From assembly GCF_000243455.1 (NCBI RefSeq), contig NZ_AGJL01000001.1:16921-80920 (forward strand): 64,000 bases of DNA. Reading direction: 5' to 3'. Within the stretch, counting starts at the first letter, position 1; each line of letters opens with the position of its first letter. The stretch comes from Methanotorris formicicus Mc-S-70 (GTDB taxonomy: Archaea; AGJL01; Methanococci; Methanococcales; Methanococcaceae). This document shows positions 1-12,509 of the stretch, in pieces. A program made the position numbers and the translations under genes. The notes below the pieces were generated by a model. It was given only the letters and a program-made list of their open reading frames with translations. It searched no databases and was not told the DNA's origin.

Positions 1-166
1 CTCCAAAGTATTTTCCAGCAGAGTAGAGTTTTGAATTTCCAGTTATTCCTAAAAAATTCAGTATTGAGCACCTCAACGCTCTATATGCCAACACGTCAAC
101 GTCTCTACCCAAAGTAGGCCTATAAACTTCAATTAAATCTTCAAATTCGAGTTTTTTGTTTGTCAT
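1..166 (-). CDS. V4R-like domain protein, N-terminal fragment
   Basis: This is the first 55 codons of a leftward gene cut off by the window edge. The ATG at 166 follows a GGTGA ribosome binding site five bases upstream. The visible residues include LGRDVDVLAYRALR and YSAGKYFG. This resembles the start of 4-vinyl-reductase (V4R) domains, which bind small hydrophobic ligands and often sit in archaeal regulators. The domain call rests on pattern only; without the C-terminal part, the cysteine and histidine positions of V4R cannot be checked. Confidence 0.45.
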   Translation of the reverse strand, partial: MTNKKLEFEDLIEVYRPTLGRDVDVLAYRALRCSILNFLGITGNSKLYSAGKYFG

Positions 167-370
167 AATTTCACCTAATATAATTATAAATGTTATTTTT
201 AAAAGAACAAAATATACTTTTAATTTTATTGAAGATATGACCAAGAACGAAGGTTTGGATGTTTATAACATAAACAACATAACTTAATTATTTTAAAATA
301 AATACATCAAATTATTATTTTACTATCTTAATTACTTATTACTTTTTGATAAAAGGTAAAGGTGAGAGGA

Positions 371-3341
<2,971 letters not shown>

Positions 3342-3393
3342 AACCCTACCTCCCAAATGTTTTATAAAAGTTTTATTTTCAACAAAATACAAA

Positions 3394-4866
3394 TTATCCA
3401 AATGGTCTTGGTAAATTCTCATCCTCACATTCAACAACCATTAAATAAGGTTTTTTCTTTTTTAAATAAGATTTTACGTTTTCTCCAATTTCATCAATAT
3501 CCTCAATATATGCATTATCTATCCCATAGGCGTCTGCTATTTTATTGAAATTTGGATTCCTTATTTCTCCAAATACATTGAGTTTGTTGTTTTTCATAAT
3601 AACCATTAAAATCTTTAAGTTATTCTCTGCTATAACACCCAATTCTTGGATATTCATTTGAAATCCGCCATCTCCACTAATTAATACAACTTCTCTACCT
3701 ATACCATAATCCAAACATCCAAATTTAACCCCTATGGATACAGGTAACCCAAATCCCATAGTTCCCATAGAATTGGAGGAGATGATAGTTTTTGGTAGGG
3801 AACATTTTTTTAACATACATGTAAAAACCGTATGATTTCCAGCGTCAGTTGTTATTATGGTGTTATTTGGTAGGGAATCTATTATCTCTTTAATTTTTGA
3901 TGAGTAATCACCCAAATTATATGAAGATTCTTTTAAATTTTCAATCCAAGGTTTATCGTCTATTCCCAAATTGAGGAGAGTATCTTTTAATTCTTTAATG
4001 TTATTTGGATTTGGATTTATAGAAATAATTTTATTTAAAACTTTATCTCTAATCCCCTCAACAATTGTGTTGTAAGATAGGGAAGAACCAATTGAGTATA
4101 CAACATCCGCATCCAATAAGGCTTTATTTGCTGTTTCACTTCCTCTCCTACCAACCAAACCTAAGCATAGATCATCATTTTCATCAATAACTCCTCTTGC
4201 TGGAAAGGTTGTTACAATTGGAATGTTTAATTCTTCTAAAATTTTTCCTATCTTTGTTATTTCTTTGTAACTTAACTTTCCATATATTCCCTGACCTATT
4301 AACAATAGTGGTCTTTTAACGTTCTCTACTTTTAAGTTGCATTTAGAATAATTTTGGTTATTTTCTGTTTTTGTTTTTTCATTTACTATAATATCAAGAA
4401 CATCCCTTGGGATATTTATGTGAATAGGTTTTCTACTATTTAAGGTTTCGTTAAATGCCTTCTCAAAGTAGCCTACATCAGGGGTTTCAACAAAGTATCC
4501 CTTAAAAAAATTCAAAAATTCCATTGGTATTTCTTGGAAGTAATTTTCTCCAATATATTTTTTTTGGCATCTTCCAGTTATGCACAAAACTGAAGAACTG
4601 TCTTTGTATGCCGTTGCAATACCAGTAGTTAAGTTTGTTGCCCCAGGACCAGCAGTTGCCAAGCAAACGCCAACATAATTAGTTATTCGCGCATATCCAT
4701 CCGCTGCATGTGCTGCCCCTTGCTCATGTCTAACCATTATATTTTTTACATCTTCATTTTCATCTAACGCTTTATATAGTGGATAAATTTGCTCTCCTGG
4801 ATAAGAGAAGATGGTTTTTATATTCTTCTCCTTAAAAAAATCCAATATTGCATCCATAAATTTCAT
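3394..4866 (-). CDS. thiamine-pyrophosphate enzyme, acetolactate synthase-like
   Basis: A 490-residue member of the TPP-dependent family, similar to the extra ilvB-like protein of methanococci rather than the main biosynthetic enzyme. The catalytic glutamate lies in RHEQGAAHAADGYAR (residues about 45-60). The TPP motif is SGDGGFQMNIQELG, followed at the expected distance by MKNNKLNVFGEI. LATAGPGATNLTTGIA is standard for ALS and oxalyl-CoA decarboxylase relatives. The substrate cannot be told from sequence. The start at 4866 (GTGAT three bases upstream) avoids an overlap with fae-hps that the longer 4908 start would create. Position directly after fae-hps suggests, without proving, a link to aldehyde or pyruvate chemistry. 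Confidence 0.75.
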   Translation of the reverse strand: MKFMDAILDFFKEKNIKTIFSYPGEQIYPLYKALDENEDVKNIMVRHEQGAAHAADGYARITNYVGVCLATAGPGATNLTTGIATAYKDSSSVLCITGRCQKKYIGENYFQEIPMEFLNFFKGYFVETPDVGYFEKAFNETLNSRKPIHINIPRDVLDIIVNEKTKTENNQNYSKCNLKVENVKRPLLLIGQGIYGKLSYKEITKIGKILEELNIPIVTTFPARGVIDENDDLCLGLVGRRGSETANKALLDADVVYSIGSSLSYNTIVEGIRDKVLNKIISINPNPNNIKELKDTLLNLGIDDKPWIENLKESSYNLGDYSSKIKEIIDSLPNNTIITTDAGNHTVFTCMLKKCSLPKTIISSNSMGTMGFGLPVSIGVKFGCLDYGIGREVVLISGDGGFQMNIQELGVIAENNLKILMVIMKNNKLNVFGEIRNPNFNKIADAYGIDNAYIEDIDEIGENVKSYLKKKKPYLMVVECEDENLPRPFG

Positions 4867-4882
4867 GTTATCACTTAGGGTT

Positions 4883-6034
4883 TTAAATGTTGATATCTTC
4901 ATCTTCATCCAAATACAATCTATATTGCTCGATATCGTCTCCTAACTTATTTATAAATATCCTTGCAACTCTTCCAGGGTCTCTTGATTTTGTTATGGCC
5001 CTACCAACTATCAAAATGTCATAGTTTTTAATTAATTCATCAACATTTTCTGGACTAACTCCACCAGCAATTGCCAATATTGCATTCATATCCTCCCTAC
5101 TTATTCCAAACTCCTTCTTAATTCCAAATGTTTCCTCATCAATCCCTCTATGCAAAATAACAACGTCTGGCTTTAACTTTAAGGATTTATATAGATTAAT
5201 TGGATTTTCCACATTCATCATGTCCAAATAACTCATTATTCCGCATTTTTGGCATTCATGGATGCCCTTTATTATTGTTGATTTTGGGGCAACTCCGCTT
5301 ATGGCAACTGCGTTTGCCGTGCTTTCAAATGCCATCCTAACCTCAACTCTTCCAGTATCGAGAGTTTTTAAATCAGCAACAATAAATCCATCAAAATTTT
5401 CTCTGATAATTTCAATAACCTCAATACCAAACTTCTTGATTAATGGAGTCCCTGCCTCAAGAATAATCCTATCGCTTTTTGGTAGAGCATTTAAAATAAA
5501 CTCCAAATTCTCAATTGTAGGAACATCCAATGCCACTTGCAAATAAGGAGGCCTTTCCAACCTAACATCCCTAAAGCCTACGAGTGGATGCAGTGCCCTG
5601 TATTTTTCTTTCTTTATTTTTTCTTTTGAAGGATATTCATTTAAAGCCCTGTTTATTGCTAATTTTGTTGCTCCATAATAATATTGGAATAATTTTCTTT
5701 TAGTTAGTGTTGTTAAAGGAACATCTGGAACTGAGACGGTTGCGATTATCTTCAAATCTTCCTCTAAATCCAAATCCGCTATTGCTTTTGCTATCCCATA
5801 CTGAATAACACCGTTTAGTAATTCATCATGTATTTCATTTTCTATTGGATGCCTTGGCACCACCAAAGTTAGTGGCCTAACAATCAAATTTGGTCTTAGA
5901 TTGGCGAATAATGGACATGGAGTTCTTGTTAGTGCATTTGTAAATGCTTCATCTATTTCTTTACCTTTTCCAATGATTAGATTAACTACTGCTTTAACCT
6001 CGTTTCCAAAAACTGCCTCTCCAAATTTTATCAT
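4883..6034 (-). CDS. fae-hps: bifunctional formaldehyde-activating enzyme / 3-hexulose-6-phosphate synthase
   Basis: A 383-residue fusion. The N-terminal ~165 residues are Fae, condensing formaldehyde with tetrahydromethanopterin (EAVFGNEVKAVVNLIIG and TRTPCPLFANLRPNL are Fae signatures). The remainder is 3-hexulose-6-phosphate synthase, a TIM barrel of the OMP-decarboxylase suprafamily (QVALDVPTIE, EAGTPLIKKFG, VADLKTLD, IAGGVSPENV). In methanogens lacking the oxidative pentose pathway the fusion is thought to run towards ribulose 5-phosphate while trapping the released formaldehyde as methylene-H4MPT. ATG 6034 follows GGATGAT. It begins 13 bases after the pyrK stop, consistent with co-transcription. 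Confidence 0.93.
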   Translation of the reverse strand: MIKFGEAVFGNEVKAVVNLIIGKGKEIDEAFTNALTRTPCPLFANLRPNLIVRPLTLVVPRHPIENEIHDELLNGVIQYGIAKAIADLDLEEDLKIIATVSVPDVPLTTLTKRKLFQYYYGATKLAINRALNEYPSKEKIKKEKYRALHPLVGFRDVRLERPPYLQVALDVPTIENLEFILNALPKSDRIILEAGTPLIKKFGIEVIEIIRENFDGFIVADLKTLDTGRVEVRMAFESTANAVAISGVAPKSTIIKGIHECQKCGIMSYLDMMNVENPINLYKSLKLKPDVVILHRGIDEETFGIKKEFGISREDMNAILAIAGGVSPENVDELIKNYDILIVGRAITKSRDPGRVARIFINKLGDDIEQYRLYLDEDEDINI

Positions 6035-6047
6035 AGTATCATCCTTT

Positions 6048-6818
6048 TTATTTTATGATGCTTCCACTTGCATCTCTCTTATATTTCCCAAATTCGGTTA
6101 TAAACTTCAACTTATCTCCCCAAAATACCGGACCGTCTTTGCAAACACAGAAGCCCTCATCATCTACACAACATTGCCCACAAATTCCAATACCACATTT
6201 CATATATCTCTCCATTGAGACTTGTACAGGGATGTTGTATTCATTTGCAATCTCAACGACCTTTTTCATCATTATCTCTGGCCCACAAGTTATGATTAAA
6301 TCAAATTTCTCTTCTTTAAGAATCTCACTCATCTTCTGTGTTGTGAATCCATGGAATCCATAACTTCCATCGTCAGTGCAAATCTCTAATTCTCCACAAT
6401 TTTCAAATCTATCCAAAAACAAAAGTTCTTCCTTAGTTCTTGCTCCAATGATGGTTTTTATTTCAATGCCTTGTTTTGCAAACTCCTCAACCGCAGCAAT
6501 AATTGGGGCGCCTCCAATCCCCCCTGCAACAGCCAAAATTCTATCCCCTAACGGTTCAAAATATGTTCCATAAGGTCCTCTAACTCCTATTAAATCCCCC
6601 TCTTGAAGTTCGTGCATTTTTGCTGTGAAGTTCCCAACCTTTGCTATACTAAAACCTGTTTTTGTTGAAAATCCAAATGGTTTTTCATCAACTTCAGGAA
6701 TCCAGAGCATGGCAAATTGTCCTGGTTTAAAATCAAAATCTCTATCTATTATGAATGTTTTTACACTTGGGGATTCAGTTATAATTTCTTTTATTTTACA
6801 AATAATTGGCTTTTCCAT
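6048..6818 (-). CDS. pyrK: dihydroorotate dehydrogenase electron-transfer subunit
   Basis: Iron-sulfur flavoprotein passing electrons from dihydroorotate oxidation (PyrD) to NAD in pyrimidine synthesis. Order: FAD-binding domain (PGQFAMLWIP about residues 32-41, GVRGPYGTYF about 79), NAD-binding domain (AVAGGIGGAPI about 95, ITCGPEIMMKK about 177), then the [2Fe-2S] ligands CGIGICGQC followed by CVCKDGPVF. Length 256 is normal. ATG 6818 follows GGTGATACT. pyrD itself is not in the window. It heads the leftward run pyrK, fae-hps, TPP enzyme, zinc-ribbon protein, pstK. A C/D guide RNA gene lies in the region 5' of it. Confidence 0.9.
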   Translation of the reverse strand: MEKPIICKIKEIITESPSVKTFIIDRDFDFKPGQFAMLWIPEVDEKPFGFSTKTGFSIAKVGNFTAKMHELQEGDLIGVRGPYGTYFEPLGDRILAVAGGIGGAPIIAAVEEFAKQGIEIKTIIGARTKEELLFLDRFENCGELEICTDDGSYGFHGFTTQKMSEILKEEKFDLIITCGPEIMMKKVVEIANEYNIPVQVSMERYMKCGIGICGQCCVDDEGFCVCKDGPVFWGDKLKFITEFGKYKRDASGSIIK

Positions 6819-6947
6819 AGTATCACCATAAAGTTAATAATAGAAAACTTTATTAAACTTTGGGGATATATAATCGTTCTGCAATAAATGACATTTATTG
6901 ATATAATAACTGAATTTAGGATTAAATTGCTCTTTTTTAAATTTAAA

Positions 6948-7003
6948 GGCAGATGATGATATTATCCCCGTCTGATTTGTGATGAGGGAGTTTCTCTGAT
7001 GCC
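6948..7003 (+). ncRNA. C/D box guide sRNA
   Basis: All four boxes are present in order: C (ATGATGA, 6953-6959), D' (CTGA, 6972-6975), C' (GTGATGA, 6979-6985) and D (CTGA, 6996-6999). A GGCA/TGCC terminal stem (6948-6951 with 7000-7003) encloses them. The guides are 12 and 10 bases, with a three-base D'-C' spacer, the compact archaeal layout. The D' guide is complementary to CGGGGAUAA, which I recall from the peptidyl-transferase region of 23S rRNA. By the five-nucleotide rule it would direct 2'-O-methylation at a G of that run. The target of the D guide was not identified. Confidence 0.85.
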
Positions 7004-7017
7004 TATTTTTAATTAAT

Positions 7018-7890
7018 TTAATAATATAGGATTTTTGTAGTTATTAATCCCAAGACGCCAAAAAATATTGAAATTCCCCAAATTATAAGAACGATTTCAT
7101 ACTCCTTCATGGGTTTCTTTTTTAGTATAATCCTTGGTAGGGATAAGTAACCTCCTTCAACATAAAGTTTTCCATTTTTTAATACTGTTGGCTTGTGCTC
7201 TTCCCTCCTTGTAACTCCAGCGCTATAGAATTTTAATCCTGCATCTAAGATATATGGCATCATAATAATCAAAAATGGCAAAATAATACCCTTCCAAATC
7301 GCCATTGTTGCCAAAAACGCCCCTATTGGTAACGTTCCAACATCTCCTGGGAAGACTTTTGCTGGATATTTGTTAAATATAAACAATCCTAAATAAGACA
7401 TCACAAAAATAATAACCAACTGGAATCCGTTTAAATCTCCAATAGTCAATAAACACAAACCCAAAAATATTGATGAGATTATCCCCACACCAATCTCAAG
7501 TCCATTAAATCCTGCGAGCATGTTTGTTAAATTTGATGCTATGGAAACACCCAACATTAACAAAAACAAATGAAAAATATTCATATTTAGCAATATCCCT
7601 ACCGGGAGTGCAGAAATCCCGAGGAAGATGAGTTTTTCTTTTGGCGAGAGTTTTGCAATATCATCGATAATTCCAATAATCCCAGATAACACCACAATAA
7701 CTAAAATATAAGGATTGAAAAATGGCAAAACTACGGTGTTTGTGATAAGAGGTGCAAAGCCCCCCATTTCTGCAACTTTTATTTTTTTCCCCTTATGCAA
7801 ATCTATTCCATATTTTACGTTTATCATTTTTTTTATGATGAACTTTGTAAGTACTAAGGATAGGATAAACGCTATAATAAAATGTTCCAT
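7018..7890 (-). CDS. aglH: dolichyl-phosphate GlcNAc-1-phosphate transferase, MraY/Alg7 family
   Basis: Membrane enzyme that loads the first sugar phosphate from a UDP-sugar onto dolichyl phosphate at the start of the N-glycan. It is strongly hydrophobic, with about nine or ten predicted membrane segments. Cytoplasmic-loop residues typical of the family are visible: GIIDDIAKL (DD pair about residue 76), NLTNMLAGFNGLE (about 120), VFPGDVGTLPIGA (about 180) and the basic RREEHKPT loop (about 230). The start at 7890 follows a GGTGAAATA stretch. It is divergent from aglB, which finishes the same pathway, so a shared regulatory region is plausible. AglH is the methanococcal name for this step; WecA-like specificity is possible. 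Confidence 0.8.
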   Translation of the reverse strand: MEHFIIAFILSLVLTKFIIKKMINVKYGIDLHKGKKIKVAEMGGFAPLITNTVVLPFFNPYILVIVVLSGIIGIIDDIAKLSPKEKLIFLGISALPVGILLNMNIFHLFLLMLGVSIASNLTNMLAGFNGLEIGVGIISSIFLGLCLLTIGDLNGFQLVIIFVMSYLGLFIFNKYPAKVFPGDVGTLPIGAFLATMAIWKGIILPFLIIMMPYILDAGLKFYSAGVTRREEHKPTVLKNGKLYVEGGYLSLPRIILKKKPMKEYEIVLIIWGISIFFGVLGLITTKILYY

Positions 7891-7977
7891 TATTTCACCT
7901 ATGCTATATTATAACGTGTGGGAATTTTAACTTTATGATTTTGTGGGGATTAAATATCCAATTTAAATGACAATAAA

Positions 7978-7985
7978 TTTATATA
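7978..7985 (+). promoter_or_regulatory. TATA box of aglB
   Basis: TTTATATA lies 65 bases before the aglB ATG. Transcription would start about 25 bases downstream, near 8010, leaving a leader of roughly 30 bases. This is a good match to the methanococcal box A, in the divergent aglH-aglB spacer. Confidence 0.55.
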
Positions 7986-8042
7986 CCTTTGTTGTTTTAA
8001 TCTTTTGTTGTTTTAATTTTGGAATATTAGAGGGTGGAAAGG

Positions 8043-10607
8043 ATGACCGAATATCTTAACAAAATATCTGAGTTTTTTAAAAGTCATGGGTATATAAAGA
8101 TATTTCTTATTGTCTTAGTAATATCGTTAATAAGTTTTCAATTAAGAGCACAGCCAGCAGATATGGGGTTTACGAACTATCCTGAATTAAAAAAAATGTT
8201 TTCTGATGAACATGGGAGAATGTATCTTGTAGCATTAGACCCCTATTACTACCTAAGGTTGAGTGAAAACTTATACAAACATGGGTATGTTGGGGAAACA
8301 CTGAAGGAAGTTGATGGGAAGAAAGTCCCTTACGATACATGCCAATACGCTCCCCCTGGACATCCAGTAAGTTGGGAACCACCAGTAATATGTATTGTTG
8401 AACTCTTACTCTATGAAATATGGCATTCCATTGACCCAACAGTAAGTATTATGAACGCTGCCTTCTGGGTTCCAGCAATTCTTAGTATGTTGTTGGGGAT
8501 TCCAATATACTTCATAATTAGGAGGGCAACGTTAAGTGACATTGGAGGGATTGTTGGGGCATTGTTGTTAATTTCCTCCCCTGGGTTGTTATATAAAACA
8601 TCGGCAGGTTTTGCAGATACTCCAATATTTGAGGTTTTGCCAATCTTATTCATAGTATGGTTTATTATTGAGGCAATACACAATCAGAACAACATTAAAA
8701 AATTATTGGCATTTGGGGGTTTATCAGTTGTATTAACTGCATTATACCCAAAAATGTGGAGTGCTTGGTGGTATGCGTTTGATATTGTTTCAGTTTCTTT
8801 AGTAATCTATGGAATTTATTTAATGGTGTCAAAAAAATTAGGCAAAACAATCCAGCATGAAAATACCAAGCATATATTGTATTTAATAGGATTTTACATA
8901 ATTGGTAGTACATTCTTGATTTCATTGATTCATGGTGTGGATGTAGTGGTTAGTGCTGTTACGTCTCCATTGGGTTATCAAGTGGCTTTAACTACAACAA
9001 CCGAACATACAACAGGATGGCCAAATGTATATACAACAGTAGCAGAACTTTCAAAACCAAAATTTGCAGATATTGTTAACAACTCAATTGGAGGAAAGAC
9101 TTTATTTATATTGGGTATTATTGGGATATTTATTTCATTCCTATCTTTGAGAAGTGGTAAGAAGGAGTTTGATGTCAAATATGCGATACTGCTAACCATT
9201 TGGCTACTTGCAACAGGATATGCCGCTACAAAAGGTATCAGATTTGCTGCTTTAATGGCCCCGCCTTTGGCAATTGGTGTCGGTATATTAACCGGGCAAA
9301 TAGAAAGACTAATTATAATGAGTAGGGACGGATTGGTAAAATATGCTCTCTATCCAACAATTGGGTTAGTGTTTTTATTGAGTATCGCAAAATATGGTGC
9401 TAAAATTCCGCAAATCCTCATTCCAACAACTTATGTGCCGATTGCCGCTTATGCCTTCTTGGCATCAATTGCCATATTGATATTGTATAAGATTGTGGAT
9501 ATTGTAACTTCAAATAACGAACTAAAATTAAAGAAGGGGTTTTCTTTAGCATTAGCAGTTGCTTTAGTCCTTCCACCACTTGCAAATGCAGTCCCATTCT
9601 ACACAGCACCAACATTCAACAATGGATGGAAGGAAAGTTTAGATTGGATTAAAAACAACACCCCAAACAACGCTGTTATAACATGTTGGTGGGATAACGG
9701 ACACATCTATACGTGGGCTACAAGAAAGATGGTAACATTTGATGGAGGTAGCCAAAATTCCCCAAGGGCTTACTGGGTAGGTAGGGCATTCTCAACATCA
9801 AACGAAGAACTTGCAGTTGGAATATTGAGGATGCTTGCCACAAGTGGAGATGAGGCATTTAGGGAAGGTAGTGTACTTATGAACAAAACACATAACAACG
9901 TCTCAAAAACCGTAAAGATATTGAATGAAATACTTCCAGTAAACAGAAGTACTGCATACAAAATTTTAACAGAAAAATATGGTTTGACAGATAAAGAGGC
10001 AAAGGAAGTATTAAATGCCACACATCCAGAAAATCCAAATCCGGATTATCTAATAACCTACAACAGAATGACTGATATCGCTCCTGTGTGGAGTATGTTC
10101 GGTAATTGGAACTTTGATTTACCACCAAATACACCAAATGAAAAGAGAGATAAAGGATACTACTTTAAAGGAAAAGGAATGATAAACAATAACTCAATCG
10201 TTACTCAAGTACAAGTTGGAAATCTCTACTATATAACGAATATTCCATTCACATTAGAGAACATAACAACTGCAGCAGTTGCCTATGAGAACGGAAGAGC
10301 AAAAGTTGTTGGACAAGTGAAGTTCCACAAAATAATTATAAAAACTCCAAAAGAAGTTATTGGAAAAGTTATTGATAATGAAGGGCAATTAAGTGAGGTT
10401 GTAAGAATAGAGCCCGATGGAAGAATCTATGTATGGGTAGTGTCAAAGAACCTTGAAGATAGTGTATATACAAGATTACATTTACTCGATGGGTATGGAT
10501 TAAAGCATATAAAATTGGTTAAAGCAAGTTATGATCCAACAAACTTTGGGGTTCAGCCAGGATTTAAGGTTTATAAGGTAGATTATGGAACTGAATATCT
10601 AAAATAA
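8043..10607 (+). CDS. aglB: oligosaccharyltransferase, STT3/AglB subunit
   Basis: Transfers the lipid-linked oligosaccharide to Asn in N-X-S/T sequons of exported proteins such as the S-layer. It has 854 residues: about 13 membrane segments to roughly residue 500, then a soluble C-terminal domain. The metal-binding ALDPYYYLRL lies at about residues 64-73. The sequon-binding motif is WWDNG (about 549-553) rather than the common WWDYG, a variation I believe occurs in methanococci. The in-frame GTG at 8034 is passed over because GGGTGG before ATG 8043 is the better ribosome binding site. It is divergent from aglH and 58 bases before an unknown gene. Confidence 0.92.
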   Translation: MTEYLNKISEFFKSHGYIKIFLIVLVISLISFQLRAQPADMGFTNYPELKKMFSDEHGRMYLVALDPYYYLRLSENLYKHGYVGETLKEVDGKKVPYDTCQYAPPGHPVSWEPPVICIVELLLYEIWHSIDPTVSIMNAAFWVPAILSMLLGIPIYFIIRRATLSDIGGIVGALLLISSPGLLYKTSAGFADTPIFEVLPILFIVWFIIEAIHNQNNIKKLLAFGGLSVVLTALYPKMWSAWWYAFDIVSVSLVIYGIYLMVSKKLGKTIQHENTKHILYLIGFYIIGSTFLISLIHGVDVVVSAVTSPLGYQVALTTTTEHTTGWPNVYTTVAELSKPKFADIVNNSIGGKTLFILGIIGIFISFLSLRSGKKEFDVKYAILLTIWLLATGYAATKGIRFAALMAPPLAIGVGILTGQIERLIIMSRDGLVKYALYPTIGLVFLLSIAKYGAKIPQILIPTTYVPIAAYAFLASIAILILYKIVDIVTSNNELKLKKGFSLALAVALVLPPLANAVPFYTAPTFNNGWKESLDWIKNNTPNNAVITCWWDNGHIYTWATRKMVTFDGGSQNSPRAYWVGRAFSTSNEELAVGILRMLATSGDEAFREGSVLMNKTHNNVSKTVKILNEILPVNRSTAYKILTEKYGLTDKEAKEVLNATHPENPNPDYLITYNRMTDIAPVWSMFGNWNFDLPPNTPNEKRDKGYYFKGKGMINNNSIVTQVQVGNLYYITNIPFTLENITTAAVAYENGRAKVVGQVKFHKIIIKTPKEVIGKVIDNEGQLSEVVRIEPDGRIYVWVVSKNLEDSVYTRLHLLDGYGLKHIKLVKASYDPTNFGVQPGFKVYKVDYGTEYLK

Positions 10608-10665
10608 TCCAAAAATTAATATTTCCTATTTTTCTTTTTTGCTTTCTAAATTTCAGAGGGAAAAT

Positions 10666-11331
10666 ATGAGGGAATATTTAATAAAAGATTCCAAAGTTGC
10701 AAATCTTCTTTTTGATAAATCAGAATACATAAAAATAAGAGAAGATATGGTGAGAGAAATAAACAGTGGAAAGGTATCAGAACAAGAGTTAATGTATCTA
10801 AAATCTCTTACATTTGGATTTGATGTTTATTTAAAAGTATTAGATAGGTTTATTCCATGTAATCCAAAAGAATTATCGAGTGATGCAACTTTGGTGGATT
10901 TAGTAGAAGAACTTTTGAAGGTTTCAATATTTTTGTTAGATAGTAATATCAAAGGAAGGGATTCAAGTATTGGTGGAGATATTGACGATATTTGGAAATG
11001 GGAAGAATACATGTGTAAAGAACATAATCTAAACCTTAAAAAGTCATATTATACAGATTTAGGTTATTATTGGGATAATTATGGAGATTATATATTTGGA
11101 ATAAACAAAGACGATGAAAATGAGGTAATATTGATATGCCGTGATGTACATGGCAATACAGGAATTTTAAAAGTTCCATTAGATGACTTTATTGAAGATG
11201 TAGTTAAATTGTCAGAAGAGTATCTAAGATTTGAAATTTCAGAATGTCCAAAAACTTTGGAGATATATGAATGGGAGATAAATGGAATAAAAGAAAAACT
11301 CAATAAACTATATAGTTTTTTAAAAAAATAA
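10666..11331 (+). CDS. hypothetical protein
   Basis: A 221-residue soluble, acidic protein that I do not recognise. It looks mostly helical in the N-terminal half (LIKDSKVANLLF, SEQELMYLKSL, LVEELLKVSIFLL), then has a short aromatic, possibly beta-rich segment (YYTDLGYYWDNYGDYIFG, about residues 130-147) and a final helix. There is no signal peptide, membrane segment or metal motif. GAGGG nine bases before ATG 10666 supports this start over TTG 10639. It lies between aglB and larC on the same strand but 32 bases before larC, so no function follows from context. Confidence 0.65.
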   Translation: MREYLIKDSKVANLLFDKSEYIKIREDMVREINSGKVSEQELMYLKSLTFGFDVYLKVLDRFIPCNPKELSSDATLVDLVEELLKVSIFLLDSNIKGRDSSIGGDIDDIWKWEEYMCKEHNLNLKKSYYTDLGYYWDNYGDYIFGINKDDENEVILICRDVHGNTGILKVPLDDFIEDVVKLSEEYLRFEISECPKTLEIYEWEINGIKEKLNKLYSFLKK

Positions 11332-11363
11332 CTTTTATATCATTAAAAGACAAAGGGGTTTTT

Positions 11364-12500
11364 ATGTTTCTCTTAGACCCATTTTCTGGGATTAGTGGAG
11401 ATATGTTTTTATCGGCGATGATTGATTTTGTTGATAGAGGAGATCTTATAAATACCATCAAAAAAGTTATTGATGTTGATATTGAAATAAAAAAGGTTAA
11501 AAAATGCCATATAGTGGCGAATAAAGTTGATATAATCCCAAAGGATGTTGATTATAAGACAGATACCTATAAAGACATCAAAAACATTATTAAAAACTCC
11601 AATATTCAGGAAGATGTTAAAATCTCTGCATTAGAAATTTTAAAGATATTGGCTGAGGCTGAAAGCAAAGTTCATAATATAAGTATAGGGGATGTACATT
11701 TCCACGAAGTTGGGAATTATGATACAATAACTGATATAGTTGGAGCATCTTATATAATAAATAAATTAAATTTAAAAGATAAATGCCTATATAAGCCAAT
11801 AAATGTTGGAAATGGATTTGTAAGAACTGAGCATGGATTATTGCCAGTTCCAGCACCAGCAACGGCAGAGATATTGAAAGGGCTTAAAATATCCTTCTCT
11901 GATATAAAAGAGGAATTAACAACACCAACTGGAGCAGCAATAATAAAATACATAAACCCAAAATTAGTTGAAGGAAGTTTTATAATAAAAGAGGTTTCTT
12001 ATGGATCTGGAGATAAAGATTTGGAGATACCAAATGTTTTAAGAGTTTTTAGAGTTGAAAATATAAAGAGGGAAGATATAGTTTTATTGGAAACGAATGT
12101 TGATGACATTTCAGCAGAGATATTGGGTTACCTATATGAAGTTTTAGATGGGAAGGTTAGGGATTTACACTTTATCCCAACTCATATGAAGAAGAATAGG
12201 CCTGCCTGCACAATTAGGGCTATTGTTGATAAAGGCAGAGTTGAGGAGGTAACTAAGATTATAATGAGAGAAACTGGCACTTTGGGAGTTAGAATATTTA
12301 ATATAGAGAGAATAACAGCAGATAGAGAGTTTAAAACTATAAAGTTGTTTGATGAAGATGTTAGAATAAAATTTGGAAAAATTGATAATGAAATAATCTC
12401 AGAAAAACCAGAGTTTGAGGATTTGAAGAAGATATCTAAAAAATATGGCATTCCATTAAAAGATTTGTATAAAATTATTTTCTCAAAGCATTTGAGATGA
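11364..12500 (+). CDS. larC: nickel-pincer cofactor synthesis protein LarC (DUF111)
   Basis: LarC inserts nickel into the pyridinium dithiocarboxylate mononucleotide cofactor of lactate racemase and related enzymes, using CTP. Family hallmarks are the N-terminus LLDPFSGISGDMFLSAMID, HFHEVGNYDTITDIVG near residue 115, VPAPATAEILKG near 155 and the VDDISAEILGYL segment near 245. Length 378 is normal, and the N- and C-terminal halves, separate in some bacteria, are joined here without a frameshift. Many methanogens carry this gene without an obvious lactate racemase, so its client enzyme here is unknown. It is followed nine bases later by trm56, probably in one transcript. Confidence 0.8.
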   Translation: MFLLDPFSGISGDMFLSAMIDFVDRGDLINTIKKVIDVDIEIKKVKKCHIVANKVDIIPKDVDYKTDTYKDIKNIIKNSNIQEDVKISALEILKILAEAESKVHNISIGDVHFHEVGNYDTITDIVGASYIINKLNLKDKCLYKPINVGNGFVRTEHGLLPVPAPATAEILKGLKISFSDIKEELTTPTGAAIIKYINPKLVEGSFIIKEVSYGSGDKDLEIPNVLRVFRVENIKREDIVLLETNVDDISAEILGYLYEVLDGKVRDLHFIPTHMKKNRPACTIRAIVDKGRVEEVTKIIMRETGTLGVRIFNIERITADREFKTIKLFDEDVRIKFGKIDNEIISEKPEFEDLKKISKKYGIPLKDLYKIIFSKHLR

Positions 12501-12509
12501 GGGATTTTC

